From Glaciihabitans sp. (GTDB lineage Bacteria; Actinomycetota; Actinomycetes; Actinomycetales; Microbacteriaceae), in the NCBI GenBank assembly GCA_025464095.1, contig JAODMF010000022.1:124001-188000 (forward strand): a DNA stretch of 64,000 nt, in the 5' to 3' direction. Positions 40,052 through 48,682 of the stretch are shown here, piece after piece. Position 1 is the stretch's first letter. Every line of letters starts with the position of its first letter. The notes beneath the pieces are model-generated. The model had not been told where the DNA came from, ran no database searches, and worked only from the letters and a program-made list of their open reading frames with translations. The position numbers and the translations under genes were made by a program.

Positions 40052-43000
40052 ATGGGCTATAGCAACCCGCCGATCTCCTGGTCGGAATTCGAGCGTGCCC
40101 TCTCCGATGGCAGCCGTCCCGGGGCTCCCCCAGTCGGAGCTGATGGCGGGGACAGCCCCGCCTGGTCGAGCAAGCGGCAGGCCTACGTTCCCCGCGAGGT
40201 GGATGCCGCTGCCGATGCCGTGCCCTACGCCGAGCTGCACGCGCACTCCAACTTCAGCTTTCTCGACGGGGCGAGTTCGCCCGAAGCGATGCTCGAGGAG
40301 GCAGCACGCCTCGGCCTGCGCGCCCTCTCCCTCACCGACCACGACGGCCTGTACGGCATCGTGCGCATGGCGGAGGCGGCCGAGAACTACGACATCGCCA
40401 CCATTTTCGGCGCCGAACTCTCCTTCGGCCTCACCCGGCCGCAGAACGGCGCGGCCGACCCGGAGGGCAGCCATCTCGTCGTTCTCGCGCGCAGGGAGGA
40501 GGGCTACCACCGTCTCGCCAGCGCGATCACCTCCGGCCAGCTCGCCGGGCAGGAGAAGGGGCGGCCGGTGTACGACCTCGAGCAACTGGCCGATGAGGCC
40601 GGGGGTGAGTGGACAGTGCTGACCGGATGCCGCAAGGGCCGGGTGCGGCAGGCGCTGGCGGGTGTGCTCCCTGAAGACCTCGCGGCGGGCACGACCGGCG
40701 GTGACCGCTCTTCGCACGAACGCGCCGCCGCCCGCGAAGTCGACCGCCTGGTCGACCTGTTCGGGCGTGACCGCGTGCTCGTCGAACTCACCGATCACGG
40801 CAACCCGCTCGACACCACTTACAACGACGCCCTCGCCCGTATCGCCGCCCGCGCGAAGCTACCGGTGGTCGCGACCGGCAATGCGCACTACGCGACGCCG
40901 AAGCAGCACCGGCTGGCAACGGCGCTGGCGGCCGTGCGTGCCCGCAGGAGCCTGGATGAAATGGATGGCTGGCTCCCTGCATCCGGTGGGGCGCATCTCC
41001 GCAGTGGCACCGAGATGGCCGCCCGCTTCACCCGCTACCCCGGCGCGGTCGAGCGCACCGTCGAGGTCGCCGACGACCTGAGCTTCGAGCTGCGGCGTGC
41101 GAAGCCGGGACTCCCGAAGCAGAAAGTGCCAGACGGCCACACCCCGATGTCGTACCTGCGCCAGCTGGTCTGGGAGGGCGCCGATCGCAAATACCCGAAC
41201 CTCACCGACGAGAACCGGGCGCGCATAGAACGTGAGCTGCACGTGATCGAGGAGAAGGATTTTCCCGGGTATTTCCTGATCGTGTGGGACATCGTGCGCT
41301 TCGCCCGTGAGCGCGGCATCCTCTGCCAGGGTCGCGGTTCTGCGGCGAACTCGGCGGTCTGCTTCTTGCTCAACGTCACCGCCGTCGACGCGATCTTCTA
41401 CAAGCTGCCGTTCGAGCGGTTTTTGTCCAGCATGCGCGACGAGGAGCCCGACATCGATGTCGACTTCGACTCCGACCGGCGCGAGGAGGTCATCCAGTAC
41501 GTCTACGAGAAGTACGGGCGGCACAACGCCGCGCAAGTGGCCAACGTCATCCAGTACCGTCCCAAGTTCGCGGTGCGCGACATGGCGAAGGCGCTCGGGG
41601 CGTCGACCGGCCAGCAGGATGCGTGGTCGAAGCAGGTGGAGCACTGGGGCGCGCTGGTCTCCAGCGACGACCATGACATCCCGGATGCCGTCGTCGCCCT
41701 CGCCCAGGACGTGCTGAAGTTTCCGCGCCACATGGGCATCCACTCCGGTGGAATGGTGCTGACCGACCGGCCGGTCGGCGAGGTTTGCCCGATCGAACAC
41801 GGGCGAATGGATGGCCGCACCGTGCTGCAGTGGGACAAAGACGACTGCGCATGGATGGGTCTCGTCAAGTTCGACCTGCTCGGCCTCGGGATGCTCGCCG
41901 CCCTGCAGTACACGTTCGACCTCGTGCGCGAGAGCCTGGGGGAAGACTGGGCGCTCGACACTCTTCCGAAGGAGGAGAAGGGCGTCTACGACCAGCTCTG
42001 TCGCGCGGACTCGGTTGGGGTGTTCCAGGTGGAGTCGCGCGCGCAGATGGGGCTGCTCCCCCGGTTGCAGCCCCGGCGCTTCTACGACCTGGTCGTCGAG
42101 ATTGCGATGGTGCGTCCCGGTCCGATCCAGGGCGGGGCTGTGCATCCTTTCGTCCGTCGCAAGCTTGGGGAGGAACCGGTCACCTACCTGCACGAAAAGC
42201 TCAAGGAGCCGCTCGAGCGCACCCTCGGCGTGCCCATCTTCCAGGAGCAGTTGATGCAGATGGCCGTGGCCGTCGGCAATTGCTCCGGAGAGGATGCCGA
42301 CCTGCTGCGGCGCGCGATGGGTTCCAAGCGCGGCATCGAGCGGATCGAATCCCTGCGCGAGAAGCTCTACGCCGGCATGAAAGAGAACGACATCGAGGGG
42401 GCTGTGGCCGACGAGATCTACGGAAAGATCCAGGCCTTCGCCAACTTCGGGTTCGCCGAGAGCCACAGCCTCAGCTTCGGGCTGCTGGTCTACGCGAGCT
42501 CCTGGCTGCGGCTGCACTACCCGGCAGCGTTTCTCGCGGCACTGTTGCGCGCGCAGCCGATGGGCTTCTACTCGCCCCAGACCCTGGTGGCGGATGCCCG
42601 GCGGCACGGTGTCGAGGTGCGGCGTCCTGACATCCAGCTGTCCGGCGCCACGGCGGGGCTCGAGCCGGTGCTTGAGCCGGTGGTCGATCGCGGCGGGGCG
42701 GTCGCCCCAACCGGCCCGGCCACCTGCCTCGACACCGACCAGCCCCCGGTGGGCGAGTTCGACATCCGCATTCCGTTCAACTCCGATGACCACCGCCGCG
42801 ACGGCAACCTCGTCGTGCGCCTCGGGATCGACGAGGTCACCGGTATCGGCAAGGCGCTTGCCGAGAAGATCGTCGAGGAGCGCACCCGTGGCGGGCTGTA
42901 CGTCGACATGAATGATCTCGTTCGCCGGGTCGGCCTCACGACGGCGCAGCTCGAGACCCTTGCCGCCTCCGGGGCGTTCGACACCTTCGGTCTCACTCGC

Positions 43001-43513
43001 CGCGAGGCGATGTGGAACGCGGGCAACGCGGCGCAGGACCGCGCCGAGTTTCTCGCCGGAACCGTCGTGGCGGTGCAGCCACCGCTGTTCTCGATCCCGA
43101 CGGAGGTGGACGAAATGATGTCCGACCTGTGGGCGACCGGGCTCTCGGCCGACAACCACCCCGTTCGGCACCTGCGCGATTCTCTGAGGGCTCGCGGCAT
43201 CCTCACCGCCCAGGAGTTGCGCACGGCCGAACCCGGCCGCCGCATCGAGGTCGCGGGGGTCGTGACGCACCGGCAGCGCCCGGCAACCGCGAGTGGCATC
43301 ACCTTCGTGAACCTCGAAGACGAGACCGGGCTGGTGAACGTGATCTGCGGGGTCGGGGTATGGACGCGCTACCGCCGCATCACGCGCGAGGCGCCAGCGA
43401 TGATTATCCGCGGCATCCTCGAGCGCTCAGCCGAAGGGGTGACCAACCTGATCGCCGATCGTTTCGAGGTGCTCCGGATGGCGCCCCAGACCAGGTCGCG
43501 CGACTTCCGCTAA
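40052..43513 (+). CDS. dnaE2: Error-prone DNA polymerase III alpha subunit DnaE2
   Basis: A 1153-residue C-family polymerase that performs SOS-induced translesion synthesis with ImuA' and ImuB. The PHP domain begins at ~55 with AELHAHSNFSFLDG and LSLTDHDGLYGI. The polymerase palm has GRGSAANSAVCFLLN and PDIDVDFDSD (Asp467, 469 and 471 region). Further motifs are VRPGPIQGG, FQEQLMQMAVAVG and FANFGFAESHSLSFGLLVYA. An OB-fold (IEVAGVVTHRQRPATASGIT) and the usual C-terminal SRDFR close the chain. The ATG at 40052 gives the family-like MGYSNPPISWSEFE; a GTG two codons earlier is possible. It is the last gene of the SOS operon. Confidence 0.96.
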   Translation: MGYSNPPISWSEFERALSDGSRPGAPPVGADGGDSPAWSSKRQAYVPREVDAAADAVPYAELHAHSNFSFLDGASSPEAMLEEAARLGLRALSLTDHDGLYGIVRMAEAAENYDIATIFGAELSFGLTRPQNGAADPEGSHLVVLARREEGYHRLASAITSGQLAGQEKGRPVYDLEQLADEAGGEWTVLTGCRKGRVRQALAGVLPEDLAAGTTGGDRSSHERAAAREVDRLVDLFGRDRVLVELTDHGNPLDTTYNDALARIAARAKLPVVATGNAHYATPKQHRLATALAAVRARRSLDEMDGWLPASGGAHLRSGTEMAARFTRYPGAVERTVEVADDLSFELRRAKPGLPKQKVPDGHTPMSYLRQLVWEGADRKYPNLTDENRARIERELHVIEEKDFPGYFLIVWDIVRFARERGILCQGRGSAANSAVCFLLNVTAVDAIFYKLPFERFLSSMRDEEPDIDVDFDSDRREEVIQYVYEKYGRHNAAQVANVIQYRPKFAVRDMAKALGASTGQQDAWSKQVEHWGALVSSDDHDIPDAVVALAQDVLKFPRHMGIHSGGMVLTDRPVGEVCPIEHGRMDGRTVLQWDKDDCAWMGLVKFDLLGLGMLAALQYTFDLVRESLGEDWALDTLPKEEKGVYDQLCRADSVGVFQVESRAQMGLLPRLQPRRFYDLVVEIAMVRPGPIQGGAVHPFVRRKLGEEPVTYLHEKLKEPLERTLGVPIFQEQLMQMAVAVGNCSGEDADLLRRAMGSKRGIERIESLREKLYAGMKENDIEGAVADEIYGKIQAFANFGFAESHSLSFGLLVYASSWLRLHYPAAFLAALLRAQPMGFYSPQTLVADARRHGVEVRRPDIQLSGATAGLEPVLEPVVDRGGAVAPTGPATCLDTDQPPVGEFDIRIPFNSDDHRRDGNLVVRLGIDEVTGIGKALAEKIVEERTRGGLYVDMNDLVRRVGLTTAQLETLAASGAFDTFGLTRREAMWNAGNAAQDRAEFLAGTVVAVQPPLFSIPTEVDEMMSDLWATGLSADNHPVRHLRDSLRARGILTAQELRTAEPGRRIEVAGVVTHRQRPATASGITFVNLEDETGLVNVICGVGVWTRYRRITREAPAMIIRGILERSAEGVTNLIADRFEVLRMAPQTRSRDFR

Positions 43514-43522
43514 CGCTGTTCG

Positions 43523-43560
43523 CTGGTTGACGCTCGCAACGAAGGAGCGCGCGTATCGAA
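43523..43560 (+). repeat. Degenerate copy of the family-type interspersed repeat
   Basis: CTGGTTGA at the left and GCGCGTATCGAA at the right match the ends of the forward form of the 8893-9740 array, but the middle (CGCTCGCAACGAAGGA) differs. It lies 10 bp after the dnaE2 stop in the convergent gap before the SDR gene ending at 43601. It shows that the repeat family is dispersed and tends to sit at gene ends. Confidence 0.65.
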
Positions 43561-43600
43561 CTCCTCCGACCGAGATGTTCGCGTACGAAAACCAGCCGGG

Positions 43601-44356
43601 TCAAGAGTCGGCTGGCTGCTGCGGTTTCGCCGCACGCCCCGCGTAGGCGCGATCGGTGACGAGCGGGAACATGGTCGCAAAGAACACCGCGAACCGGTAC
43701 CGCAGGGGAACGATGATCCTGCGACGCGGCCGTTTGAGCACGCTCATAACCGCGTCCACAACCACCTCCGGCCCCGGCATCTTCGCGCTGCGGGATGCCG
43801 TCAGCGGCGTCGCGATGTAACCAGGCTCGATCAGGCTCACCTGCACGCCCGTGCCCGCGACCTCGCGCCGTACCGAGTCGGTGATACCGCGCAGGCCGAA
43901 CTTCGTCGCGGAATAGACACCATTCACCCCGATCTCGCCCGCGACCGAGCCGATGTTGATGATCGAGCCGGAACCCTGCGCCCGCATAGTGACGAGCACC
44001 TCCCGCATGAGCCGAATCGGGGCGAGCAGGTTGATGTCCAGCATCTGCACAATGCGCTCATCCGGTGTGCTGATCGAACTCGCGGCGCCGATTCCGGCGA
44101 CGTTGAGCAGCACGTCTACTCGACCATTGATGGCGAGGGCCGCCGCGACCAGCTCGTCGATGTCGGGGAGTTTCGCCACATCCGCGACAACCGTTATCGC
44201 AGACCCGCCGGCCGCCTCGACCTCCGCCTTGACCACAGCGAGTTCCTCCGCCCGCCGCGCCGCCAGCACCAGCACGGTTCCCGGCACAGCGAGTCGATGG
44301 GCGATGGCGCGGCCTATGCCGCTCGATGCGCCGGTGAGAAGAACGATGCGGTCCAT
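43601..44356 (-). CDS. SDR family oxidoreductase
   Basis: A 251-residue short-chain dehydrogenase: IVLLTGASSGIGRAIAHRLA (~4-23), DVLLNVAGIG (~79-88), Ser in INIGSVAGEIG, YSATKFGLRG (Tyr-x-x-x-Lys) and SLIEPGYIATPLT. The C terminus has a short hydrophobic stretch (YRFAVFFATMFPLV) after a basic patch, common in the membrane-associated DltE/YqjQ-like subgroup. The substrate is unknown. The ATG at 44356 begins right at the Rossmann strand; the open frame upstream is not protein-like. CAGACT lies 6 nt upstream. Confidence 0.87.
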   Translation of the reverse strand: MDRIVLLTGASSGIGRAIAHRLAVPGTVLVLAARRAEELAVVKAEVEAAGGSAITVVADVAKLPDIDELVAAALAINGRVDVLLNVAGIGAASSISTPDERIVQMLDINLLAPIRLMREVLVTMRAQGSGSIINIGSVAGEIGVNGVYSATKFGLRGITDSVRREVAGTGVQVSLIEPGYIATPLTASRSAKMPGPEVVVDAVMSVLKRPRRRIIVPLRYRFAVFFATMFPLVTDRAYAGRAAKPQQPADS

Positions 44357-44399
44357 GGCACCAGTCTGGCGGACCGCCGCCCGACGGCCCTGCTGCGGC

Positions 44400-45224
44400 T
44401 CACCCGGGAGCCGGCACCTGGAAAATCGAACGCGGATCCTGCAGGAGGGCTGGATACGCAAACGCCGTCCGCGGGATTTCGTCATTCCAGCGCACGGAAC
44501 GTCGGAAACCGACTTCCCCGTCGTCGTGCGCAAACGTCTGCAACTCTCCGACCACCCGGCCAGCGACCAGGCGCGCCCCACCCGGTTCGATCGCGGCGAC
44601 CGGCGCACCCACCGGTAGGCCGGCAAGTTCATCCAACTGGGCCGTCCAGCCGGGCGATCGCTTACCGCGGGGGGACGCGTCGGCAAGGGCAACGGATGAG
44701 GTCCGAACCCATTCGTCCAGTTCGTCGTCGCTGCGGGGTCGCAAAACCCACATCCGATCGCCGGATGCGTCGGTCGGGTGAGGAAGAGGGTCAGCACCGG
44801 GCCAGACGTAGGGCAGATCGCCGGGGACGCCGGGGAACTGTGGGCCGTAGAACTCGGGGAACTTGCGCACGAGATTCGACTGGTGACTGATGTGCACCTC
44901 GTCGCGCCCCAGCCAGGACGGGGTCGCCAGTGCCGAAGCCGGAACACCATCCACCTCGGGAGCGAATTCGGCGATCTGCTCTCGGGTGGTGTCGGTGTGG
45001 CCGAGCGCGGTCCAGGCATCCACCATGGCCATTGCGTACCTGGTCAGCGCGGGCACGTAGCCGCGCCACATGACGAGAGCCGGGTGGTTTTGCCAGCCAT
45101 AGCTCGGGAAGATGCTCGCCCGCAGCAGCTGCAGCGCCTCGACCCGCTGCTTGCCGAGCCGCGGCGCATCGAGGGAGTGCGCGCTGGCATCGAAGTCGGG
45201 GAACGGGAGGAACGTCTGCACCAT
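44400..45224 (-). CDS. Pyrimidine-dimer-glycosylase-like protein (MSMEG_6728 type) with extra C-terminal domain
   Basis: A 274-residue protein. The N-terminal ~150 residues match the MSMEG_6728-type family, related to T4-endonuclease-V-like pyrimidine dimer glycosylases: FLPFPDFDASAHSLDAPRLG, KQRVEALQLLRAS, GWQNHPALVMWRGY, then HISHQSNLVRKFPEFYGPQF and LPYVWPG. The remaining ~120 residues start with MWVLRPRS and end with AGRVVGEL, VGFRRSVRWNDEIPRTAFAY and DPRSIFQV. This order resembles the EVE/PUA-like DNA-modification reader domains of Mrr-type enzymes. Proposed role: recognition or repair of damaged or modified bases (inference). It is last in a minus-strand run with a helicase and dinB. 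The ATG at 45224 begins the conserved domain. Confidence 0.7.
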   Translation of the reverse strand: MVQTFLPFPDFDASAHSLDAPRLGKQRVEALQLLRASIFPSYGWQNHPALVMWRGYVPALTRYAMAMVDAWTALGHTDTTREQIAEFAPEVDGVPASALATPSWLGRDEVHISHQSNLVRKFPEFYGPQFPGVPGDLPYVWPGADPLPHPTDASGDRMWVLRPRSDDELDEWVRTSSVALADASPRGKRSPGWTAQLDELAGLPVGAPVAAIEPGGARLVAGRVVGELQTFAHDDGEVGFRRSVRWNDEIPRTAFAYPALLQDPRSIFQVPAPG

Positions 45225-45319
45225 CCCAGTGTGTGCCGTTCCCACTCGATTTTTCTCGCCCTTGCGCGGGCACCCTCACGCACATGCCTCCCGACCACCC
45301 CCAATTGCAGTACCCCATC

Positions 45320-45399
45320 GCAAATTCAGGAGATCGCGCGCAAACATCGGCGTGTCGGGCCCAACACGCCGGGCAGTCCTCGCGATCTCCTGAATTTGC
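45320..45399. repeat. Nested hairpin element C
   Basis: A perfect 19-bp inverted repeat GCAAATTCAGGAGATCGCG (45320-45338, complement 45381-45399) encloses a second 8-bp stem CGGCGTGT/ACACGCCG (45348-45371) with loop CGGGCCCA. It sits between the helicase stop (45452) and the glycosylase-like start (45224), both on the minus strand. The inner CGGCGTGTCG is shared with element B. The size and nesting go beyond a simple terminator. Confidence 0.85.
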
Positions 45400-45451
45400 A
45401 AAGAGACACACACGCGGGGGCGGGCTCGAGGCCGGGGCAGCAGCACGGGGG

Positions 45452-47254
45452 CTAGTGCTGCTTCATTCCCTTGCGCAGGTAGTCGATTCGCGCCTGCAGT
45501 TGCGTGACAGAGGCCTGCGCGACCGCGGGGCCGCCGCACACACGACGAAGCTCGGCATGAATCAGCGCGTGCGGCTCATTGTTCAACTTTGCCCGCATGC
45601 CGACGAGGCTGTTCAGGAGCGTGCGCTGCTCCTTGAGCGTTCGGTACAGCGCCTTCGGCTCCGGGTCGGCCTCCGGCGGTCGCGCTGATGACGCGGCCGC
45701 AGATCGCCGGGACTGCCGCGCCTGGCGCGCCTTGAGCAGGTCGCGCACCTGGTCGGGTTCGAGAATGCCAGGGATGCCGATGAAGTCGAGCTCCTCGTCG
45801 CTGCCCGGCTCTGCCGCGAATCCGAATTCGGTGCCCTCGTACAGCACCCGGTCGAAGTTGGCAGTGGACTCGAGCGCTTCCCAGGTGAATTCGTTGGTGA
45901 GCTCCTCGGACGCCTTTTCCTCCCGCTGCTCCGAATCGAGCAGAGAATCGTCCAGGCCGTCGTTCGTCGACTCGCGATCGAGCGCATGGTCACGTTCCAG
46001 TTCGAGGGCGGATGCCAGCGACATCAGCTGGGGAACGCTCGGAACGAAGATGGATGCCGTCTCGCCCCGACGTCGCGCCCGCACGAACCGGCCGACCGCC
46101 TGCGCGAAGTACAGCGGCGTCGCGGCCGATGTCGCATACACGCCGACTGCCAGCCGCGGGACATCCACGCCCTCCGAGACCATTCGCACGGCGACCATCC
46201 ACCTGGTGTCGGCCTTCGAGAACTCCTCGATGCGCAGGCTCGCCGCCTTCTCGTCGGAGAGCACGACGGTTGGATGCTCGCCGGTGATGCCATGCAGCAC
46301 CTTCGCGTACGCGCGAGCGGTGTAGTGGTCGGTGGCGATGACGAGACCGCCGGCGTCGGGAATCGAGTGGCGCACCTCGGAAAGTCGTCGATTCGCCGCG
46401 GTCAACACGGCGGGTATCCACTCCCCCTGCGGGTCGAGTGCCGTTCGCCAGGCCTGCGCCGTGACGTCCTTCGTATCGCCCTCGCCGAGCCGTGCCTCCA
46501 TCTCGTCGCCCATGCGCGTGCGCCAGCGCATCTTGCCCGCGTACGCCAGGAACAGCACCGGGCGAACGACGCCGTCGGCCAGCGCGCGGCCGTAACCGTA
46601 GTTGTAGTCGGTAAGCGAGGTGCGGATGCCCTTCTCATCCGGCGCATACGTCACGAATGGGATCGGCGACGTGTCCGATCGAAACGGCGTGCCGGTGAGC
46701 GAGAGCCGCCGCGCGGCCGGTTCGAACGCCTCGCGAATCGCGTCGCCCCAGCTGAGGGCGTCACCACCGTGGTGAATCTCGTCCAGAATCACGAGCGTGC
46801 GCGCCGACTCCGTGAGCTGCCGGTGCAGGGATGCCCGCACCGCGACCTGCGCGTAGGTCACGGCAACACCGTGGAACCGCCGACCGGTGAAAGCGTGGCT
46901 GTTCTTGAACTCCGGGTTCAACCGGATGCCCACCTTGTGCGCCGCATCCGCCCACTGGCGTTTCAGGTGCTCGGTGGGAGCAACAACCGTGACCCGATCA
47001 ACGACGCGGCGCGCGAGCAGTTCAACCGCGAGCCGCAACGCGAACGTCGTCTTGCCGGCACCGGGGGTCGCGGCGGCGAGAAAGTCGCGCGGTTCGCGCT
47101 CGAAATAGATATCGAGGGCCTCGGCCTGCCAGGCGCGGAGCTTGTCCGCGGTACCGCGGGCGGCGCGCTCCGGGTACGAGGGTGAGAGGTGTTCCGCCGC
47201 GAATGTGCCGACCGTGGGGCCGGGAAGGGACGGTGTGCTCACTTGAAAAGACAC
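45452..47254 (-). CDS. Superfamily 2 DEAD/DEAH-type helicase
   Basis: A 600-residue SF2 helicase of the RadD/type III-restriction-like group. Walker A TPGAGKTT (63-70), VVAPTEHLKRQW (~90-101), DEIH box (158-161), SLTGTPFRSD (motif III), and in the second domain MVSEGVDVPRLAVGVYATSA and AQAVGRFVRARRRGE (motifs V and VI). There is no nuclease domain; an acidic stretch (~425-450) and a C-terminal coiled-coil-like tail follow. Close relatives next to dinB are common in actinobacteria, which suggests a repair or replication-restart role, not proven. GTG start at 47254; dinB ends 31 nt upstream on the same strand, so the two are likely co-transcribed. Confidence 0.85.
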   Translation of the reverse strand: MSFQVSTPSLPGPTVGTFAAEHLSPSYPERAARGTADKLRAWQAEALDIYFEREPRDFLAAATPGAGKTTFALRLAVELLARRVVDRVTVVAPTEHLKRQWADAAHKVGIRLNPEFKNSHAFTGRRFHGVAVTYAQVAVRASLHRQLTESARTLVILDEIHHGGDALSWGDAIREAFEPAARRLSLTGTPFRSDTSPIPFVTYAPDEKGIRTSLTDYNYGYGRALADGVVRPVLFLAYAGKMRWRTRMGDEMEARLGEGDTKDVTAQAWRTALDPQGEWIPAVLTAANRRLSEVRHSIPDAGGLVIATDHYTARAYAKVLHGITGEHPTVVLSDEKAASLRIEEFSKADTRWMVAVRMVSEGVDVPRLAVGVYATSAATPLYFAQAVGRFVRARRRGETASIFVPSVPQLMSLASALELERDHALDRESTNDGLDDSLLDSEQREEKASEELTNEFTWEALESTANFDRVLYEGTEFGFAAEPGSDEELDFIGIPGILEPDQVRDLLKARQARQSRRSAAASSARPPEADPEPKALYRTLKEQRTLLNSLVGMRAKLNNEPHALIHAELRRVCGGPAVAQASVTQLQARIDYLRKGMKQH

Positions 47255-47285
47255 TACCCGCAGCGTCCGACACGAGGCGCCAGTC

Positions 47286-48578
47286 TCACAGGTCGGTCAG
47301 GTCCTCCGCGTCGCGCGGGGCTGGGGAGGACTGCTTGAGACGCCGTGAGGCGGAGGACTGTGCGGTGGGCGAGGCCACAAGGGTGGCGGGTCGCACGAGT
47401 CCGGCGCCGAAGCGAGCGGTCACCGCATCCATCGCCTGCTCTGCGTCGCGCCAGTCCTCGTCGGTCTGCCACAGTGACAGGCCGGCGCCACCGGTCGGCG
47501 CAAGCTGCTCGACCCGCACGCCGATCAGCCGGATGCGGGCATCCGCGCTGTCCAGCGCCTCGTACAGGCCGACCACTTCTTCGTAGATGCGCCGGCCGAG
47601 GTCCGTCGGCTCGGCCAGCGTCTTCGAGCGGGTGATCGTGGAGAAATCGCCGTAGCGGAGCTTGAGGGACACGGTCCGGCCCTCGAGTCCGGCGCGACGC
47701 AGTCGAACGGCCGACTTGTCGCTCATCCGAAGCAGCTCGCGCCGGATGACCGCGGGGTCGGTCACGTCGTACTCGAATGTGCTCTCGTGGCCGATGCTCT
47801 TTTCCTCACGTTCCACCGTCACCGCGCGGGGGTCCCGAGCCCAGGCGAGGTCGTGCAGCTTCTGCCCCGCTGCAACACCGAGCATCTTCTGCAGTGCAGC
47901 CAGGGGCGTTTGGGCGACGTCCCCGACCGTGCGCAGTCCGAGTCGCGAGAGGCGTTCCTCGGTTTTGGCGCCAACGCCCCAGAGGGCGGAGATGGGCAGG
48001 GGATGCAGGAAGGCAAGAGTTCCCTCGAGCGGCACGAATAACAGGCCGTCGGGTTTCGCCCGCGACGACGCGAGCTTGGCGACGAACTTCGTCGCAGCGA
48101 CGCCGACCGAGCAGGTGAGACCGGTGGATGCGAGCACCCGTGCCCGCAGCAGCGTCGCAATCTCGAAGGGCGAGCCCAAAAGGCGACGCGCGCCCGCAAC
48201 GTCCAGGAATGCCTCGTCGATGGAGAGAGGCTCGACGAGCGGCGTGAGGTCGCGGCAGAGATCCATCACGATTTTCGAGTAGTGCGAGTAGCGGTCGAAG
48301 TGCGGCTCGAGCACAATCGCGTTGGGGCAGCGGCGCAGCGCGATCGACATCGGCATCGCCGAGTTCACGCCGTATTTGCGCGCCTCGTAGGTCGCCGCGG
48401 TCACGACCGAGCGCTGGCCCGGATGCCCGACGATCACGGGAAGGCCACGAAGTTCGGGCCGCGTGAGGAGTTCCACGGATGCGTAGAACGCATCCATGTC
48501 GACGTGCAGGATGTGGGCTCTGCCGTCATCGGCGGCGGCGGCGCTGACCTGCCGCGTACTCCCATCCTGCTTGCTCAC
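47286..48578 (-). CDS. dinB: DNA polymerase IV
   Basis: A 430-residue Y-family translesion polymerase with a complete active site: ILHVDMDAFYASVE (Asp27, Asp29), SVVTAATYEARKYGV, and SIDEAFLDV (Asp121-Glu122). The thumb HhH region (ALWGVGAKTEERLSRLGLRT) and the little finger follow. The AGLSLW segment (~400) may be the clamp-binding motif. No LexA box was seen upstream, so unlike the imuA' operon this gene is probably not SOS-controlled. GTG start at 48578 preceded by GGGGGA; AAGACT lies 6 nt upstream. Confidence 0.95.
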   Translation of the reverse strand: MSKQDGSTRQVSAAAADDGRAHILHVDMDAFYASVELLTRPELRGLPVIVGHPGQRSVVTAATYEARKYGVNSAMPMSIALRRCPNAIVLEPHFDRYSHYSKIVMDLCRDLTPLVEPLSIDEAFLDVAGARRLLGSPFEIATLLRARVLASTGLTCSVGVAATKFVAKLASSRAKPDGLLFVPLEGTLAFLHPLPISALWGVGAKTEERLSRLGLRTVGDVAQTPLAALQKMLGVAAGQKLHDLAWARDPRAVTVEREEKSIGHESTFEYDVTDPAVIRRELLRMSDKSAVRLRRAGLEGRTVSLKLRYGDFSTITRSKTLAEPTDLGRRIYEEVVGLYEALDSADARIRLIGVRVEQLAPTGGAGLSLWQTDEDWRDAEQAMDAVTARFGAGLVRPATLVASPTAQSSASRRLKQSSPAPRDAEDLTDL

Positions 48579-48635
48579 TCCCCCAGTCTTGCAGCAGGTA
48601 CCGACGGGGTACTGGCGAGGGCCGGGTTAACGCGA

Positions 48636-48667
48636 GATGGGCGGCTCGCCGAAGCGAGCCGCCCATC
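48636..48667 (-). terminator. Strong hairpin between glsB-like gene and dinB
   Basis: A perfect 14-bp stem, GATGGGCGGCTCGC with its complement, and a CGAA tetraloop, starting 15 bp after the stop of the GlsB-type gene. No T-run follows on the minus strand, but the stem is very stable. It should end the short upstream transcript before dinB. Confidence 0.85.
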
Positions 48668-48682
48668 CCCTTGGGAATAGTC

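Noticed and set aside
38309-40798. 829-codon open frame antisense to imuB and dnaE2
   Set aside because: It overlaps two certain genes, has Arg/Gly/Val-rich shadow composition and no domain; high GC third positions create such frames.
40859-43270. 803-codon open frame antisense to dnaE2
   Set aside because: Same reasoning: full overlap with a conserved polymerase and no recognisable motif.
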